From Podaxis mareebaensis (Eukaryota; Basidiomycota; Agaricomycetes; Agaricales; Agaricaceae), in contig JAEUWP010000091.1 of the NCBI GenBank assembly GCA_018524725.1, positions 100,945-164,944 on the forward strand: a stretch of 64,000 nucleotides of DNA. Reading direction: 5' to 3'. The position numbers and the translations under genes were made by a program. This document shows, piece after piece, positions 24,683 through 36,396 of this stretch (its first letter is position 1; every line of letters begins with the position of its first letter). Under the pieces are notes generated by a model. The model saw nothing but the letters and a program-made list of their open reading frames with translations, made no database searches and was not told the origin of the DNA.

Positions 24683-25234
24683 ATATGTGGGCCATTGTTC
24701 TACCGATTTGTTTCCCTAACCCATGCTCCCGAGTCATCCCTATTCATCCCTCTTCTTGTCTACATATATCCTTTGCATACCCTTTCCATTCCACATCCTC
24801 CGATCTTTCACTGCCCTTTTTTGTCATCACATTGTATACATTGGTCGCCTGTTTTCTCCACCATTTTATGTTACGCCCGTTATGTTACGCCCGTTAGGTT
24901 TTGTCCCGTCGGATCTTCAAGAAGTCCTCGTCGCCACAGCCTCGTAATCTTCTCGTTGGAACTACCTAGCCGGATTCAATGCACACTGCCTGAAGTTCCC
25001 TTGAATGCCAGCGATTATTCATTCTATTTATGGGTTTGATATGGGTTGCACAATGATCGTCTATCCGACTTCCCATGACTGCGATGGAACTCTGATAACC
25101 GGACCGTCCTCTCCCCCTTTTATACCTTTCCACCGTCCAGCCAATGAACATCCCACCCTTGCCCCAGTCCATGCGATGGCTAGTATGGCTCCTATTCCAC
25201 AATGTTGTGGACGTGGAAATATCTGACTTTCTCT
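24683..25234. other. Intergenic region upstream of the 2-hydroxyacid oxidase gene
   Basis: Pyrimidine-rich DNA with a short direct repeat (ATGTTACGCCCGTTA twice, about 24868-24896). No gene is seen. Confidence 0.5.
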
Positions 25235-25249
25235 GATATATATAAAAGG
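25235..25249 (+). promoter_or_regulatory. TATA box of the 2-hydroxyacid oxidase gene
   Basis: GATATATATAAAAGG lies about 115 nt before the start codon at 25361. Confidence 0.55.
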
Positions 25250-25360
25250 TCTCATGGGTATCAGCTGCCCTATTCCGACCGACCCTTGCTTTGTTCCTCG
25301 TCGTCTTTCCAGCTCCTGTCCTCTGACTCTCTTGTCGATTATCTCTCTGCGCGCTTATCT

Positions 25361-27942
25361 ATGTCTGACCAACCAAACGCCCCACTCACTACCCCGCTCA
25401 CTACCCCAGGAAAATGGAGCAAGTATATGCTCGAAATCTACCAGTCCAGGAAGGGGCCTGAACCACTGGGCACAGTTGTCTTCGATGAGATTGAGGAAAA
25501 AGCACGAGAGAAGTTGAAGGACTATCCTGGTGAGTAGCTTTGAACCGTGGGAGCCGTTCTTTCGGAAGCGCCGGCTGTGTGTCCAACACGTTCCCTCGAT
25601 TGGAGTGATGGCATCACTAATATACTGATCATGGAATAATCACAGGCGCCTTTATGTATGCAGGCGGGAACGCCGGTACGCATCAGACATACCGTGCTAA
25701 TCGTCGTGCTTTTGAGAAATGGGGAATTATTCCTCGCATGCTCGTTGATGCAACAATCCGCGACTTGAGGGTGAGTGACGTGTATATATGCCTGCGCAAA
25801 CTGCATTCAGAAGCATACGCGCACAGGTCAATATCTTTGGAAAGACACACTCTGCACCACTCTTGATGGCCCCTATTGGAGTCCAACGCCTCTTTCATCC
25901 TGATGGAGAGGTCGCATCCGCCAAAGCTGCCAAGGAAATGGGTGTCCCATACATTCTCAGTTCTGCAAGCAGCACGACCATGGAAGAAGTGGCCGCCGCA
26001 AATGGTGACGGCGATCGGTGGTATCAGCTCTATTGGTACGTTCTTTCCCATACATTGACCGCGGGTAACTTCACTCATATGTATGTCAGGCCTGGCTCTA
26101 AGGATGTTACAATTTCACTTCTCAATCGCGCGAAGGCGGCCGGTTTCTCCGCCTTGGTTGTCACGCTTGACACCATGATACTTGGCTGGCGTCCTCATGA
26201 CCTTGAGAGGGCTTTCGTGCCTTTCGGTCATGGTCTAGGTATCCAGATTGGCGCGTCAGATTCTGTCTTTATGAGCCACTTTGGCAAACAGCCAATAACG
26301 GACTTCAAGTTCCAGTGGCCCTACCAAGCAGACGCTCAAGACAAGAAGATCTTGGAGGGGGATGAAGAAGCAAGGCTCTTTGCTTTCCTTGGGGCGGAGT
26401 GGTTGAAGGAATGCAACTCGAAGTTCAGGTCTTGGGAAGACTTGAGGCATCTACGGGAGAACTGGGAGGGACCCTTGATCTTGAAAGGGATCCAGAATGC
26501 TTCGGTACGTGTTCCGCTCAGGCTCTTCTGGGCAAGGCTTTCAGCCCCAGCTTTCCAGTTTCGGGCAAATATTTGCTGGAAGTTATTTTCGGAGTTGTGA
26601 AACTGATTCTTATGATGTCAATTGTTCAGGATGCAGAGAAGGCACTTGAATATGGCGTAAATGGCATTGTAGTTTCGAATCACGGTGAGTCTGAAGTTCC
26701 TTCCGACGCTTTAATGTTTCCTTTTGGATCTAGGCCTAATGACTGGTTTTCTGTTTTCTGTCTCCTATTCGCAACATAATCTGCGCGGGCGAATCGAACC
26801 ACCTCCACCGATCTAATCCACTTATAAAATCGGAACGGGGATCTCGTGGTGACGACAGGCGGACGCCAAGTTGACGGCGCAATCCCATCTCTGTATGCCC
26901 TCGAGCGCATCGCAAAGTCGCCGAAGATCAAAGCAGCGCAGCAGTCTGGTGAACTCACCATCTTCTTCGATTCCGGGATACGCACCGGTCCTGATATGTT
27001 CAAGGCGCTCGCGCTCGGCGCACAGGCTATCCTCCGTAAGTGGTTAAATAACGACTTTCTCCATTCTCAGACGTGGTCGTCTTTAAGCTTCCATTTACCC
27101 ATTCTCGCAAGCCCCGAAGCCGCGCCTTACCTTTGGTTCCCGAGCCAACTGATCCCTTCTCAAGGGCGATGCGAAGCCTCTCGCTTGCTAACTTCTTATC
27201 TGCCTCGTGCTGATCTCTTGGTTTGGTGCCACTGACGTCACAAGCAGACGAGATCGATGTCCTGCATTCAAAACTTGTCAGCTGTGAACGGTGTAATGTA
27301 CCGAAACTGCGCTGCCGTTTTGTATTTGTCGCCAGCACTCGCGGACACTTTTCTTCCCTCGTTCCCATTTCTCTCGTCTTCCCTTCCCAAAGGCGTTGGT
27401 GCACGGGTCTCAAGTCCGCTCATCCACGTCTTTGTCATCAATCTTAACTGACCAACGGTCATGATCGTGGATCGAGCGTTTCCCTTTTTGCCACGGCAGT
27501 GTTTTTCTTGGCCACCTTGCGAGCGCCCCCATCGGGTATCACACCTTGACATGGCTGGGCCGTTTCCAGGCCGAGTCGCGGTGCTCCGTTCTCGCACCAC
27601 CCCTTGCGAAGCTCGCCGAGCTTCACTTCTCCCATTCGCTTCTGTCATGTCAACATGAAACAAGTTTCCGTTGCACTTCTACTGTTTCGACCATTTTTGA
27701 CCACTACTTTTTTGTCACTCCCTCGATCTAACAGCTTGCTTATCGTCTTTCTTTCCGTCCCTCGCCTAACAGTTGGCCGTCCTTGGCTGTACGGCATGAT
27801 CGTTGGAGGACAGGCCGGCGCTGAACAAGTCATCAAGCACACCCTCGCTGACTTTGACAACACCCTCGCTCTCGCCGGTTACCCGAATATTGCGGATATC
27901 CAAGGAAAGGGAGAGGAGGTGCTGATGAAGCTTGATCTCTGA
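25361..27942 (+). CDS. FMN-dependent 2-hydroxyacid oxidase, lactate 2-monooxygenase-like
   Basis: Seven exons: 25361-25529, 25646-25770, 25827-26035, 26090-26504, 26630-26684, 26859-27035 and 27773-27942. They give 439 aa. Conserved family signatures appear in order: YAGGNAGTHQTYRANRRAFE, LLMAPIGVQRLFHPDGE, LSSASSTTMEEVA, RWYQLYW, ALVVTLDT, VVSNHGGRQVDGA (active-site His and Arg), FFDSGIRTGPDMFKALALGA and GRPWLYG. The flavin enzyme oxidises a 2-hydroxyacid such as L-lactate; the extended loop after TMILGWRPHDLERAF is like lactate 2-monooxygenase. There is no peroxisomal C-terminal signal (it ends KLDL). The last intron is 737 nt, far longer than the others, and splits LGRPWLYG. All frames close only with this splice. 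Confidence 0.88.
27036..27772 (+). other. Unusually long last intron (737 nt), possible insertion
   Basis: Starts GTAAGT and ends CTAACAG, so it still has normal splice signals. Other introns in the gene are about 55-175 nt. The interior is CG- and pyrimidine-rich, with no gene or clear terminal repeats that I can see. Confidence 0.55.
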
Positions 27943-28488
27943 GGTCGATATCGCATGTAGCTGTAAGTGACCTCCATCTCTCTTCGCGCATCCCAATGGT
28001 GTCGGGGATCCATGCGATTGGGCGTTTCCGCTGACATTGAAATCTAGATTATGTATTTCCAGAACTTCAAGCCGAGCTCGCTTAGAAACTACATCCTCCC
28101 CAATGTATGATCATCCAAATTTCAATGCCAATGATATGTCCTCCGCGGACTTCATTGTCTTGTCACTCGGGACCCACGACCACTCGCCCAACCTGTGCTA
28201 GCTTAGCCTTTTTGGCTCTCCACCAAAGTTCTCTATGAACATCTCCAAATGGCAGGTCAATATTGTTGCTGAATGAGCATGTCAAGAGACGATGCTCCTC
28301 CTGTCGGGATCCGACCCCGCCCAGGTGGAATTTGCAGCTCGGAGGACCGGGCAGGTTCCACCGACCTTTACGTGTTTCCTCTAGAAATTCCGCAATCCAA
28401 GGTTTTGGACAAACTAATTCCTTAATGACATGGGAAATCCCAAAACACAGAGAAATATTTTTAATTAATGTGGGAAATTTTTGAACGA
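27943..28488. other. Convergent intergenic region
   Basis: Lies between the stops of the oxidase and ALG11 genes. A minus-strand frame here (28163-28513) is an out-of-frame extension over the ALG11 3' end. Confidence 0.5.
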
Positions 28489-30513
28489 TCATCTCAACAG
28501 CCATTCTCTCCAACCGCTCGCGTTCCAGCCTTTCTCAAATTCTTCCTCAGAGAATCTTTGGATGGCCCAAGTTCGCGCTCTCTGTCGTAGAGCAAGTTCT
28601 TCAGACGAGAGTGTCAAAACCTTGTGGAGAGCCTCCGCAAATTCCTCTGTCGTCTTTGCATGGTATCCTAATCGGGGGAGTTCGATAATTCTACAAAATT
28701 CACATCACACCTGTTCTCACCTGTAGGTTTTCCATTAAAAGGAACAACAATGTCCTTCAGAGGACCTCCCGATGCATGTGTCACGGGTATCACGCCGGCG
28801 GCCTACGTAGTCGTTATTTCTTCAACCATGCGACTAGGAGAGAGAACACATGCCATGAATTCGACTACATTGATGCCGAAATGCTCATCGACCATGGTGC
28901 TCAGGCCGATGCTGGCCTTCGACAACCATTCTAGTACGACCGGATAAGGCGCATTCAAGATAATCTCCGTTTGGTCCTGAATAAGAAACGAAAAGAGGAA
29001 AAAGGGTCATCAATGCTGACCGTTCCTGGAGGGAAGCAACACATACCTCTATACCTAGCTGTTTCATCAGTCGCTGCAGCGCGGTGACGCGTTCGGCATC
29101 CTCGCCATTTCGACTGCCACCGATAAGAACGAGTCGAACAGGGTCTTTGGCTCCACTCTTCTTCGCATGCTCCGGGTACCTGCTTAACAGCTGTGCAAAT
29201 GCATGCAGTTGAGCAGGATGGTCTTTTTCGGGTCTGAATCCATTTGAGGATGAGTTGACGTTCTATATCGGGATCGACGGCGATCCTCAGTAGGAGACAT
29301 ACCGGAACTGGGCAACACTCAAAATAACGCGCTGGCGGTGATTCAAGGGGAAATTTGACATTTCTTTGGTGTCACAGGGGGGATATACTATACGGGCATT
29401 GGTGACCTGCTCTCCCGTTTTTGGTGATGTCACTGCATTTAGGATACTGAATGTGGCAATAGGGGGTAACAAATGAAGTGCATCCAGGGCGAAATCGCTG
29501 TGCTGCAAGATGGAATCGATATGGTTTTTGGTCCAGGATGAATTGACCATCAGGAATGAGGCAGTGTGCAAAGACGAGGCATAGTAGTACATGAAGATGC
29601 GATAATAGCTGGGCGCGATTATGTCAGTAGGTGGCTGGCATGTAAAGTATATGCGCCTCACAATAGCTTAGCCTTGCTCAGCACAACAGAGGAAGATATA
29701 GCAGAGGCGTTAGTATGCCACTGCTTGCGAGACCGAACGCGGGCGAGCATATCGGTGCTAATAGTAGGATAGTGGACATAGGCACCAACAGGTATGCGGC
29801 CAAGGATGGAGGCGACCTGGAATGTGAACGCATACCCCATTGTATCTGGAAGCCAATGGGTGAACTTGTGATGTTAAGGGGTGGACACTACGCACCTATG
29901 TACAAGTCGGGTATGAGAGCTGACATTGCCTCCCATGCGAGATAAATGGAACCCAGGCTCTGACCAAGGAGCGTGAAGTATGGCCATTGCGAATCTTCAA
30001 TCCACCTCCTGGAGCGGAGGAAGACGAAATGAATCTTGGATGGGTCGAGCTGGATGTCGAACCTGGCCTAGGAACGCTATTCAATCACCCAACACTTCAG
30101 CCATCGCAGGAGGCGCATACCTTGACTTTGTCTAGAATTTGCTCCTTGCTCGCATCTATGTCACCACTGTACACGATGCTGATAACTCCTGGTTCGTTTC
30201 GCTGCAGGGCAGCAATGGCTGTCCATAGCACCCGCTCCCCGCCACCACCCGCATTACTGTCTTTCAGTTAGAATCAGATTTACGCAAGTATATGGCGCAA
30301 GGTACTCTCAGCTCACCAATAAGGATGGAAGAAACCTATCAGCTTTCTCTGTTCCGTTGGCGGGACACCAAGCTGCTGGAGGACATTCTTGCGTCGTGTA
30401 ACGTTGGTTTTCCTTAGAAACCACGCATATATTTGCAAGGTATGCCAGAAGATAATTGAGGTAGACAGGCTCAGCAGGAATAAGAATAAAGCCAACATGA
30501 TTACTGGTAGCAA
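28489..30513 (-). CDS. ALG11: ALG11, GDP-Man:Man3GlcNAc2-PP-dolichol alpha-1,2-mannosyltransferase
   Basis: Nine exons: 30317-30513, 30121-30256, 29896-30067, 29662-29845, 29303-29608, 29047-29233, 28854-28976, 28721-28802 and 28489-28667. They total 1566 nt (521 aa). An N-terminal membrane anchor ([17 protein letters not shown]) precedes the GT4 N-domain ([17 protein letters not shown]) and the C-domain with the E-x7-E motif in [17 protein letters not shown]11 adds the fourth and fifth mannoses to the lipid-linked oligosaccharide on the cytosolic face of the ER. Intron 7 starts with GC: exon 7 ends at ATG (FM), then GCATGT, and exon 8 begins GCCGCCGGC, restoring FMAAGVIPV. No GT donor keeps this frame. 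[10 protein letters not shown] and SVAQFRPEKDH are also present. Confidence 0.93.
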
Positions 30514-31046
30514 GGGGACACTCAGGACGTTTGCTTGACCCGAGGTCGACGTGGAGGACAGCCCATACGCGTCACGTAAGTCACATGTTGGGTCACGACC
30601 GTCACGGTAGTCTCTCTCCTATCTCTCTCCAGAGATGCCTACAAAAACATCATCCGAGCCCCCACGGATAGTCTGTGCCCTCTAGGACGTTAATAGGTAC
30701 TAACTTGATCTGGGCGCCATATGATGTAAAAGGGCATCTCACGATCTCAGGGTTCCACAAAGCGCCCTCCACGGAATAGGCCAGGTTGCCACATCGAAAT
30801 TCACCGGAGACAAGGCTGTACCCCAGCAACTGAATCCCAAATCCTCCTTCAAAGGTCTGGACCCTTGGCTTGGAGAAATGCTCATATATCCAACTCAGAT
30901 GCAGATACCCATCTTCTTGTGCATCATCTTCGAGGTCTTGGCTTCAAACCCAGTTCCGTTAGGACAGCATGAGCTCGGATATAAAACTGTCCTTCGTGCC
31001 CAATCTTCTCCCCCCTTCCTCCTCACAGTTCTGACTCGAACAACAT
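30514..31046. promoter_or_regulatory. Divergent promoter between ALG11 and small membrane-protein gene A
   Basis: GATATAAAACTG at 30979-30990 is a likely TATA box for the gene starting at 31047. No other gene is seen. Confidence 0.45.
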
Positions 31047-31577
31047 ATGATTGTCGCGAACCCCATTGTGCTTCTCTTCATCCCTTTCAACGCTATCCTT
31101 AGTAATGGGCTGGCTCTAACCAATAGCACCGTCACCCGAGGTACGTCCAATGCCTCCAATGCCTGGCTCGTTTGATCCTTTCATCCTTAAGCAGGTGTTT
31201 CATATACTGCCGAACAGAGTTCCCACAATCGGTACCAGTCTAATACCATCATCCAAATCGTCGTTGTCCTGTGTGCGTGGCCTCTACCCAGTCATCTACA
31301 TCTCTGACTGATCTGGATCACCTCCCTTCACTTAGCTGTGGTGCTCCTCGCCTGCATTCTCCTTTGGATCTTCTATAAACACCCGTTCAGGAATGCAGCC
31401 AATACGCTCAGCCGCGCAAGCAATAGGGGCATCCCTGGAAGATTACAGCCGGTGACGATGACCACCAAAGTCTCAGATAATCCCACTCGATGCCCTCCTC
31501 CGCAACAGCTCAATATGGTTCCTCGTCGCCCCGAAATGGCTTTCGCTAAACAGGGGAAATCTGAAGCTCTTCCTTGA
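31047..31577 (+). CDS. Small single-pass membrane protein, family member A
   Basis: Three exons, 31047-31140, 31195-31272 and 31336-31577, give about 137 aa. Both introns are phase 1, as in members B-E. Exon 1 encodes a signal-like leader (PIVLLFIPFNAILSNGLALT) ending NSTVTRG. Exons 2 and 3 meet inside the membrane span (IQIVVVLSVVLLACILLWIF), followed by YKHPF and a Pro-rich tail. The function is unknown. The architecture and junction phases match the genes at 33068, 35089, 36397 and 38326, although sequence identity is low. The 3' end is uncertain: a second coding-like frame overlaps exon 3 (see findings), so the real last exon may differ. Confidence 0.55.
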
Positions 31578-31699
31578 AATTGGCCTGAGTGAGTCTCTTC
31601 TAGGCGGCGTTTGCCAATTATGACTGACGACGACCCAGATGTTGGATATATACCCGTCCGTAACCACGATGAGCTAGAGAGGAGGTAGCTCAATGCTTC

Positions 31700-32334
31700 C
31701 CTTGTCTATCTATTTAGTTGTATGGATACCCCGACGGATAACGGATATATGTAACACAATGTACTCTCTCTCCATGAATTTTATGCCAACGTCACCGATT
31801 CTCGACGCGAGTCTATGTATCAACCAACCAGTCTAACAACGTAACGGGACTACATTAACCTGGCGCGGATCATACACCTGGTAAGTATATATCAATTTGA
31901 AATTGGGGGCGATCATACCTGAACAGATTGCCCAAAATCCGCCACAAGTGATGAATGCTCCGAGGCTGGCGCTGCGAAGTCCGATCTCATGGGGGCCTCA
32001 CAGGCTCTCAGAGCTGCTCTACGCCCCGAACCCGCCCAGGACAACATCCGCCTTATCTTCCACTCGCATCATCACCGGTATTGATGGATTCTGAAGGGTT
32101 GTATGTAGGGTCCTGCGACTCATCAGGGTCCATCGATATGAAGCTTGGGGCAGGGACATGGGTGGAAACTTCGAGCGGGGAGCAAGGGCAGGCAGGGATA
32201 TGGCATTCGACGGCACCTCGCTATGGAGTATGCGATAAAAATTACGCACGATTCCTCGACCCCATGGGGAATGGTCCGAAATGAAGCCGATCCGGCCTGG
32301 TGTCGTCACTAGTTGACGGATTAGGTACATTGTA
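31700..32334. other. No convincing gene
   Basis: Frames here are short and overlap on both strands with no motif. Confidence 0.4.
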
Positions 32335-32961
32335 GTGATGAACTGCTTTAATGCAAGAACTGAACTGGATGATGAGCCAGAACCTGTTCACAGAAAACAT
32401 CTTCTCTCGGAACGCAACTTCGCGCTTTCACTTGCGATCGCACAAAGAATGAGTGCTCTTGAGGCCCGTTACGTGGGGGAACAATTAAAAAGACATGAAC
32501 AAGATCTCTGCCACATCGATCACATTCGTATTAGGATCATTGGAACGACTTGTAGTCACTTCTGAATATATCCTACCATTCCTTCTTATACTCTCCCAAA
32601 AAAAGCCTACCAGAGCCACACGACTCTTGCAGAGGCTCCGAAATTTTCCGGGGGATGAGCGTGCTTAGTTTGCTTGGGGTGTGTCATGCGACTTTTGAAG
32701 AGCTCGTCTGACTCACGACCCAGTTTTAGCACTGGCCGGAATAGCCAGATCTAGCTGCCTGAGAACATCTTTATCTCCCATGGCGGTGTTGGCTGCGTTC
32801 GGTTTATGTTGGGCGTTCTACTGTGGCTCTTCTTCAGCTCGAAATTCCCAGTTTCTTGGTTCGAACCGACTCTCATCAAGCTATGCGAACCGTTCCTCAT
32901 GAGGGCCATTTGGGCCTTATGGATCTCGCTCTACTCCGGAATCAAGGACGCAAAATTCTGA
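32335..32961 (+). pseudogene. Unassigned fragments: helical charged segment and a W-rich hydrophobic C-terminus
   Basis: A plus-strand frame (32338-32565) has helical, coding-like composition (FALSLAIAQRMSALEARYVG). Further on, about 32755-32961 reads a strongly hydrophobic, Trp-rich end (LGVLLWLFFSSKFPVSWFEP, then RAIWALWISLYSGIKDAKF and stop). The two could be exons of one gene, but I could not find splice sites joining them in frame. The hydrophobic end may start after the AG at about 32751. I do not recognise the family. Confidence 0.3.
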
Positions 32962-33067
32962 GGTTTGTGGTGATAAAATGGTCAGTTCTGTGCCAATCCT
33001 TTTACCCGGCTCTTCCTGTCTCCCATTTGCCTCACACTTCAAGAAAACAGTAGTCAAAACGATAACG

Positions 33068-33535
33068 ATGCCCCTTTCTGCCGCCCCCAGTGATGTTGTG
33101 TCAGTCAATACCACTGTCCAACAAAACATATGCACGCCTCCCCTCAACCCCTTTCACTTCTTCATCTCATGCCTCGCGGCTACTCAAGACATCATCCCTG
33201 AGGTTGCTTCGCTTGGGGGAAAACCTTTGCCAGTCGCCGGGGGAGCCTTGATTGGTACGTAGCTTTCGTGCGTCGGCCTCCAATCCTAACTCATCCTTCC
33301 TCGAGTCCTCGCCGCCCTTGTTGTCCTTGTGATAGTGATTTTGAGGTCACCCCTCAGTAACCACATCAGATTCCCCAACACAATCGATCTTCGTGGAGTC
33401 ATCGTTGATGAGGTGACACTTCCCACTGCTGCAATGGCTGCCGGAAACTCCGGCTCTGGTTCCGCTCTAGCGACAAAACCTCCACACGGCGGAAACATGA
33501 GGTTTCTGACTGGCAGTGGACGACGTCGAACCTGA
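33068..33535 (+). CDS. Small single-pass membrane protein, family member B
   Basis: Two or three exons. 33068-33254 and 33306-33535 give 138 aa. An in-frame 57-nt stretch (about 33132-33188) may also be spliced using a weak GC donor (GCACGC) and CTCAAG, which would put a phase-1 junction where the other members have one. The 3' splice is phase 1 and joins two halves of a membrane span (PVAGGALIVLAALVVLVIVI) as in members A, C, D and E. NTTVQQN before the first junction resembles NSTVTRG and NTTITQG of A and C. A cleavable leader is not obvious from 33068. An upstream ATG at 32978 adds 30 mildly hydrophobic residues. The function is unknown. Confidence 0.45.
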
Positions 33536-35088
33536 GGTGAGCTGATGCTTGCGCTTCATTATCTGCTTGCTTGTCCTCACAGATGACAGTAGGTGACCCG
33601 CATGGGCGTGATATGCGATGGTGGGAGAAAGAGCCTATCATTGCGGCGAGCAGACATGGGCGCATTCCCCATTATACACTTGTAATTTTACTACCGTAGA
33701 CTTCACATCTTCACAACACGGACTCTTACACCATTCATTATGTCATTCTCTCAAAGGTTACGCATAGTAGGCTTTTACGCTTCGCAGCTAAGCTCGATCG
33801 GCGATACCTGAAAGTTACTTCCCCGAAATCAAAGTGCATCGTCCTAGAGCACGGGGAAGCCAGTGAGAACGACAAGGCGGGTATTGCGAGGACTGAATAA
33901 GATGTCGGGCCATCCTCAGGGCACCGGACTTGGTTCGGCGCTTCACTGCCAACGCCACATCCGCCAACTGCATCCCGTGTCGTTGCTGTGCCCTCATTTC
34001 ACACCATTGAACCATCCACAAGCTCCTTCTTGCTAAACTGATGTAAGGAAGAACGATCCTGACGTGATTGCCGCCTACCTTTCTGAGCGAAGGAAGAGTC
34101 AGCTGGTCCTCCATCCGATCGGTGGTCTCGGTCTGAGCTACGGTAAAGATCTGTTTCGCGTCGCGCGTTCTTGGGCCTTCTCAGAGGTTGCATGCATACG
34201 ACTTTATTAAAACAATAGAGATGCTCATATCCAGGGGAAATAAGTATCACGGAGACTCACCACTACCGTTAAAGATACTAGGCGAAGGACAAAGTGTGAC
34301 GTATTGCGTCTCACACGTTGGATCTAGTCCACCAGATTAGGAAATCTAGAAAACCCTGAGTATTTCAAACCCCGCGACGGTTCAGGTTTCTAGTTTCAAG
34401 TTTCAGGCTACAGGGTCAAAATACTCGGTCTAAGAACACAAACCACACCCTCTGGACTACACCTAACACAAAAGTTTCGAGTTTCCCGACATCACACTTC
34501 TAACTGTTCTGTACGGATACCTATCTTGGGGCAACATTGTCTCACGCTGCACTGCGCTGCCGGGTGTGCTTTCCGAGTTGGCATCTCAGCCCATCCTATC
34601 TCCCAACAATCCTTCCTAGCAGAACCATCCCGGGACGGCACTTGACCCTTTGACTTATGATGACATCTGTGGAGCTTTGAGCGTGAAGATGCTCGACAAT
34701 CTGTGAGTGCTGCGCAGGGCCTGGGATCTATTCCGGTTCTAATGACACCAACAGGTTGAGGAATCTGTCGTGCTCTAATTGGTGGAGATGCGCGACAACA
34801 GCTGTTCCTTGAGAACAACGGCCCAATCACATCTCTCCCAGCACAAAATCAGGCGATCCTCGCTATGTGAATCCAGGGTAGACCACAACAATATGTGAAC
34901 CCCACCCATTGAAGAAGCTGTTCAAGCCCAGGATCTTGCTTTACTTCCAAACCGGTTCCTAGGATCGCTCACCAGTCATAGATGTCCGAGCCGCTTGCAG
35001 CAAACTTTTTGGCACAGAATTCTTGACTTTTCGTTCTCCTCCCCTACTTCTTCCTGTCTCTCCCTGCTGCCGTCCGTTCAAGCTCAGT
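33536..35088. other. Gene-free interval of about 1.5 kb
   Basis: Only short frames are seen. A pyrimidine-rich leader precedes member C at about 35030-35080. Confidence 0.45.
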
Positions 35089-35688
35089 ATGACGCTCCAA
35101 CACCACCTCACTTTGTTCGTCGTTGAAGCCGCTATAATCAGCTTTGCGGGCATCCAGGCCGTTCTCGGAAATGTCATTGCGAACACCACCATCACCCAGG
35201 GTGTGCCCGGCTCTGGCCATTGCTGTAGTATTTTTTCGCTCACACCTCGCACAGCACCAAACCACCCCGTCCCCTCCAACCCAGCTACTCACTCCTACGC
35301 CCCTGTGTGGCAATCATTTGTCGTTCCAATTGTGGTTGTAGCTGGTGTGTTCCTTGTGCTACTCCCCATCCACCATTTGCCCATTTGTCCTTTCGTTAAG
35401 GGATCGTTTGCACCGTTCTATATCTCGTGTTCACTTGTTATAGGAAACCGTTTGGGGAACGTATTCGTCCACACTTCTCCAAGTTCCTGCTTGGCACGAC
35501 GCCTATCCTTGAAGGCTCCTCGGCCGCAGCTGCACTCGAGATGGGCATTCACTCCACCAATCGCTCCCGCGCTACACATGGCCAGGGTAGAGATCGGCCG
35601 TCTCGTAACATTTCGGTGAGTGACGCTCAATTGTCCCATCTACTCATAATGCTGATGGCTGTTTTTATGACAGGACATGCAATGGTAA
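35089..35688 (+). CDS. Small single-pass membrane protein, family member C
   Basis: Four exons (35089-35200, 35255-35344, 35401-35615, 35674-35688) give 143 aa. Exon 1 is a signal-like leader (ISFAGIQAVLG) ending NTTITQG. Introns 1 and 2 are phase 1. Exons 2 and 3 join in the span FVVPIVVVAGIVCTVLYLVF, followed by CYRKPFGERIRPHF, comparable to WIFYKHPF in A and WHFRRSF in D. If the last intron (GTGAGT...GACAG) is not used, the frame runs on to 35798. The tail is rich in Ser, Ala and Arg. There are no catalytic motifs. I assign it to the family by architecture, since sequence conservation outside the span is weak. Confidence 0.55.
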
Positions 35689-36317
35689 TCTACCCTCGTA
35701 TAATGCAACTCGGATGCGGGCTGGCTCTTAACTTTACAAGGGGCTTGACCAATGATATAGTAATAGACCACGCTCGTTCTAGTATACCTTACCATTAATT
35801 CTGTCCAAGCATTGCTGCCCCGTGTCTGAGCACTGTCGTACCAACAATTTCGTATACCAGTGTCAATTCCGGACTTGCGCATCACACTTGCCACATCCAT
35901 GTCTTCCATGTGGTTACTAACGTTGTTTTCCATGACTCATCCTGTTGACTACATCCGGCTGACCGTTGAAGTATATGGGCAGAAATAGTCTTAAAAGAGG
36001 TTTGGCTAACGCCAGCCTACCAGCCGCTTCCACGCTTGTAACTGGGCCCCAAGCTGCGGTGGGACAGGATTCTTCGTTATGTAGTACTAAGTCCCTGGGA
36101 AATCATACGTAGATCCAGAACTGGATCCTTAGCGAGACCTAGACGGACGGAACTGAGTGGCACAGAATAACTTTGTTGGCCAGTTCCCCGCTGAAAGAGG
36201 AACAAAGGAATGTGACAAAAGTCACGTCCACTCCCTCTCCTGAATACAGAATACTAGGCATCCGAGCCACCCAGTTCTGACTCGTAGCAAGGATCCCCGT
36301 CCTTGAACAGCATTCGG
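35689..36317. other. Intergenic region
   Basis: No gene is seen between members C and D. Confidence 0.45.
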
Positions 36318-36325
36318 GTATAAAT
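36318..36325 (+). promoter_or_regulatory. TATA box of member D
   Basis: GGGTATAAATCC lies about 75 nt before the ATG. Members A and E have a similar box. Confidence 0.5.
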
Positions 36326-36396
36326 CCTCAAATTATGTCGTTCCTTTTAGCATCCCCCAACTTATCCACCTCTCCTCTTACTACCATTCAATCACG

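Noticed and set aside
28163..28513. Separate small gene on the minus strand
   Set aside because: It overlaps the ALG11 3' end in another frame and has no motif.
28800..28860. Frameshift in ALG11 after VEFMA
   Set aside because: A GCATGT donor after ATG joins to GCCGCCGGC and gives the conserved FMAAGVIPV, so no frameshift is needed.
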